Shown here: one piece after another, positions 63,459-64,000 of the stretch
Layout of the letters: every line of letters begins with the position of its first letter
Position numbering within the stretch: position 1 is the stretch's first letter
NCBI RefSeq assembly: GCF_947648125.1
Contig: NZ_CANSMR010000028.1
Coordinates: forward strand, 1 to 64,000
Length of the DNA stretch: 64,000 bases
Direction: 5' to 3'
DNA from: an uncultured Bradyrhizobium sp.
GTDB taxonomy: Bacteria; Pseudomonadota; Alphaproteobacteria; Rhizobiales; Xanthobacteraceae
The notes under the pieces: model-generated
What the model was told of the DNA's origin: nothing
Seen by the model: the letters and a program-made list of their open reading frames with translations, nothing else
Database searches by the model: none
Translations under genes and position numbers: made by a program

Positions 63459-63866
63459 ATGAACAAGATCGATCGAAGGTCAGCACTGGGAATCGGGTTG
63501 GCAGCGGCTTCGGCGGCTATGATGAAGCCCGCCGCCGCTCAAACCACCAGCTACAAGGATACGACGCCGTGGCCAGGTGTCGTCGTGCGTGCTTATGATG
63601 GCGAGACACCATCCCTCATCCCCGGTTTTAGGACCGTCTCAATGCGCGATGTCATCATGCAGCCGGGATCGAAGACTATGGGTCCCCCGATGATGAATGC
63701 CATGATCTGCCATATCCCCGAGGGGGAGCTTCGGATCGAGCAGGAGCGAAAGACCTTTACGGCCAAGAAGAACTTTGTCTGGACCTGCAACAAGGACACA
63801 AAGGAGCAGGCGCACAACGATGGGAACGTGGTCGCAATCATGCGGATCACGGATCTGAAGGCTTAA
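63459..63866 (+). CDS. Small Tat-exported cupin-like protein
   Basis: The 135-residue protein has a twin-Arg signal (KIDRRSALGIGLAAASAAMM, cleaved near AAAQ). A small beta-barrel domain follows (VIMQPGSKTMGPPMMNAMIC, then HIPEGELRIEQERKTFTA), resembling cupin-fold proteins. The last part reads KDTKEQAHNDGNVVAIMRI. It lies after a good ribosome site (CGGAGAAAAGCG). The function is unknown. Confidence 0.82.
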   Translation: MNKIDRRSALGIGLAAASAAMMKPAAAQTTSYKDTTPWPGVVVRAYDGETPSLIPGFRTVSMRDVIMQPGSKTMGPPMMNAMICHIPEGELRIEQERKTFTAKKNFVWTCNKDTKEQAHNDGNVVAIMRITDLKA

Positions 63867-64000
63867 GGCCCGTTTCTTCGCAAGAGACCGATTGCAGGCG
63901 CGGATGGCGTACTCGACGAGGATGCCGCCGCCGAGAGTTTCTTTGGGTCATTCGCGTCGTGTTGAACGCTGGCTGATTACTTCCGGTCCACTTCCAACTG
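63867..64000. repeat. Degenerate intergenic repeat at window end
   Basis: The last 134 bases hold no gene. TTTGGGTCATTCGCGTCGTG followed by ATTACTTCCGGTCC recalls the element at 63074-63126. Confidence 0.55.

Overview
The window looks like chromosome of a Bradyrhizobium-type alphaproteobacterium (Nitrobacteraceae). The DNA is GC-rich, genes often overlap by ATGA or TGATG, and most proteins resemble rhizobial or Rhodopseudomonas-type families. No rRNA, tRNA, CRISPR array or complete insertion sequence was seen. The taxonomic call is inference from gene content.

Left part (1-27 kb), mostly ordinary chromosome. It holds a partial membrane protein, YidB-like and GST genes, DUF599, a TolA/TonB-like protein and an aldo/keto reductase. 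A di-haem peroxidase sits in an operon with a secreted phosphoesterase. A minus-strand run encodes a GST, an NTF2-like protein, a quinone-reductase-like enzyme and a WYL regulator. Next is a tightly overlapped catabolic operon (17.7-11.7 kb): MFS transporter, arylmalonate-decarboxylase-like enzyme, GntR regulator, racemase-fold protein, hydantoinase/dihydropyrimidinase and alpha/beta hydrolase. It is followed by an arsenic operon (arsR-aqpS-arsC-MFS) with a divergent DUF6428 gene, then mgtE and two tandem polysaccharide deacetylases.

Centre (27.2-34.2 kb), the most interesting locus. A WGR/HEAT-repeat protein overlaps a winged-helix/SWIM protein by 4 bp. After a 352-bp gap comes a retron-type reverse transcriptase with NAxxH, YADD and VTG motifs. 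The gap folds into what looks like a complete retron non-coding RNA: an a1/a2 end stem, an msr hairpin and a 25-bp msd hairpin. A promoter-like sequence is spaced to start transcription at a1. The gene set matches what I recall as type XIII retrons. The reverse transcriptase has an unusual N-terminal extension and a C-terminal proline-rich linker with a hydrophobic anchor.

Right part (34.2-64 kb), alternating decay and functional cassettes. Gene-poor stretches hold near-identical dispersed repeats, group II intron ends, a chimeric pseudogene, and remnants of OsmC, RadC and a PQQ dehydrogenase, plus two diverged copies of a DUF1194 gene. Between them lie a PQQ alcohol dehydrogenase with a lanthanide-type Asp pair beside a Rieske protein, and a two-subunit molybdenum hydroxylase (IorAB-like). 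A seven- to eight-gene cluster (49-58.4 kb) encodes a branched-chain-amino-acid/urea-type ABC transporter, an unknown secreted protein, a cupredoxin-like protein and a 911-residue membrane/periplasmic fusion. The dehydrogenases, the hydroxylase and the transporter could serve one oxidation pathway for an imported compound, but the substrate cannot be read from the sequence.
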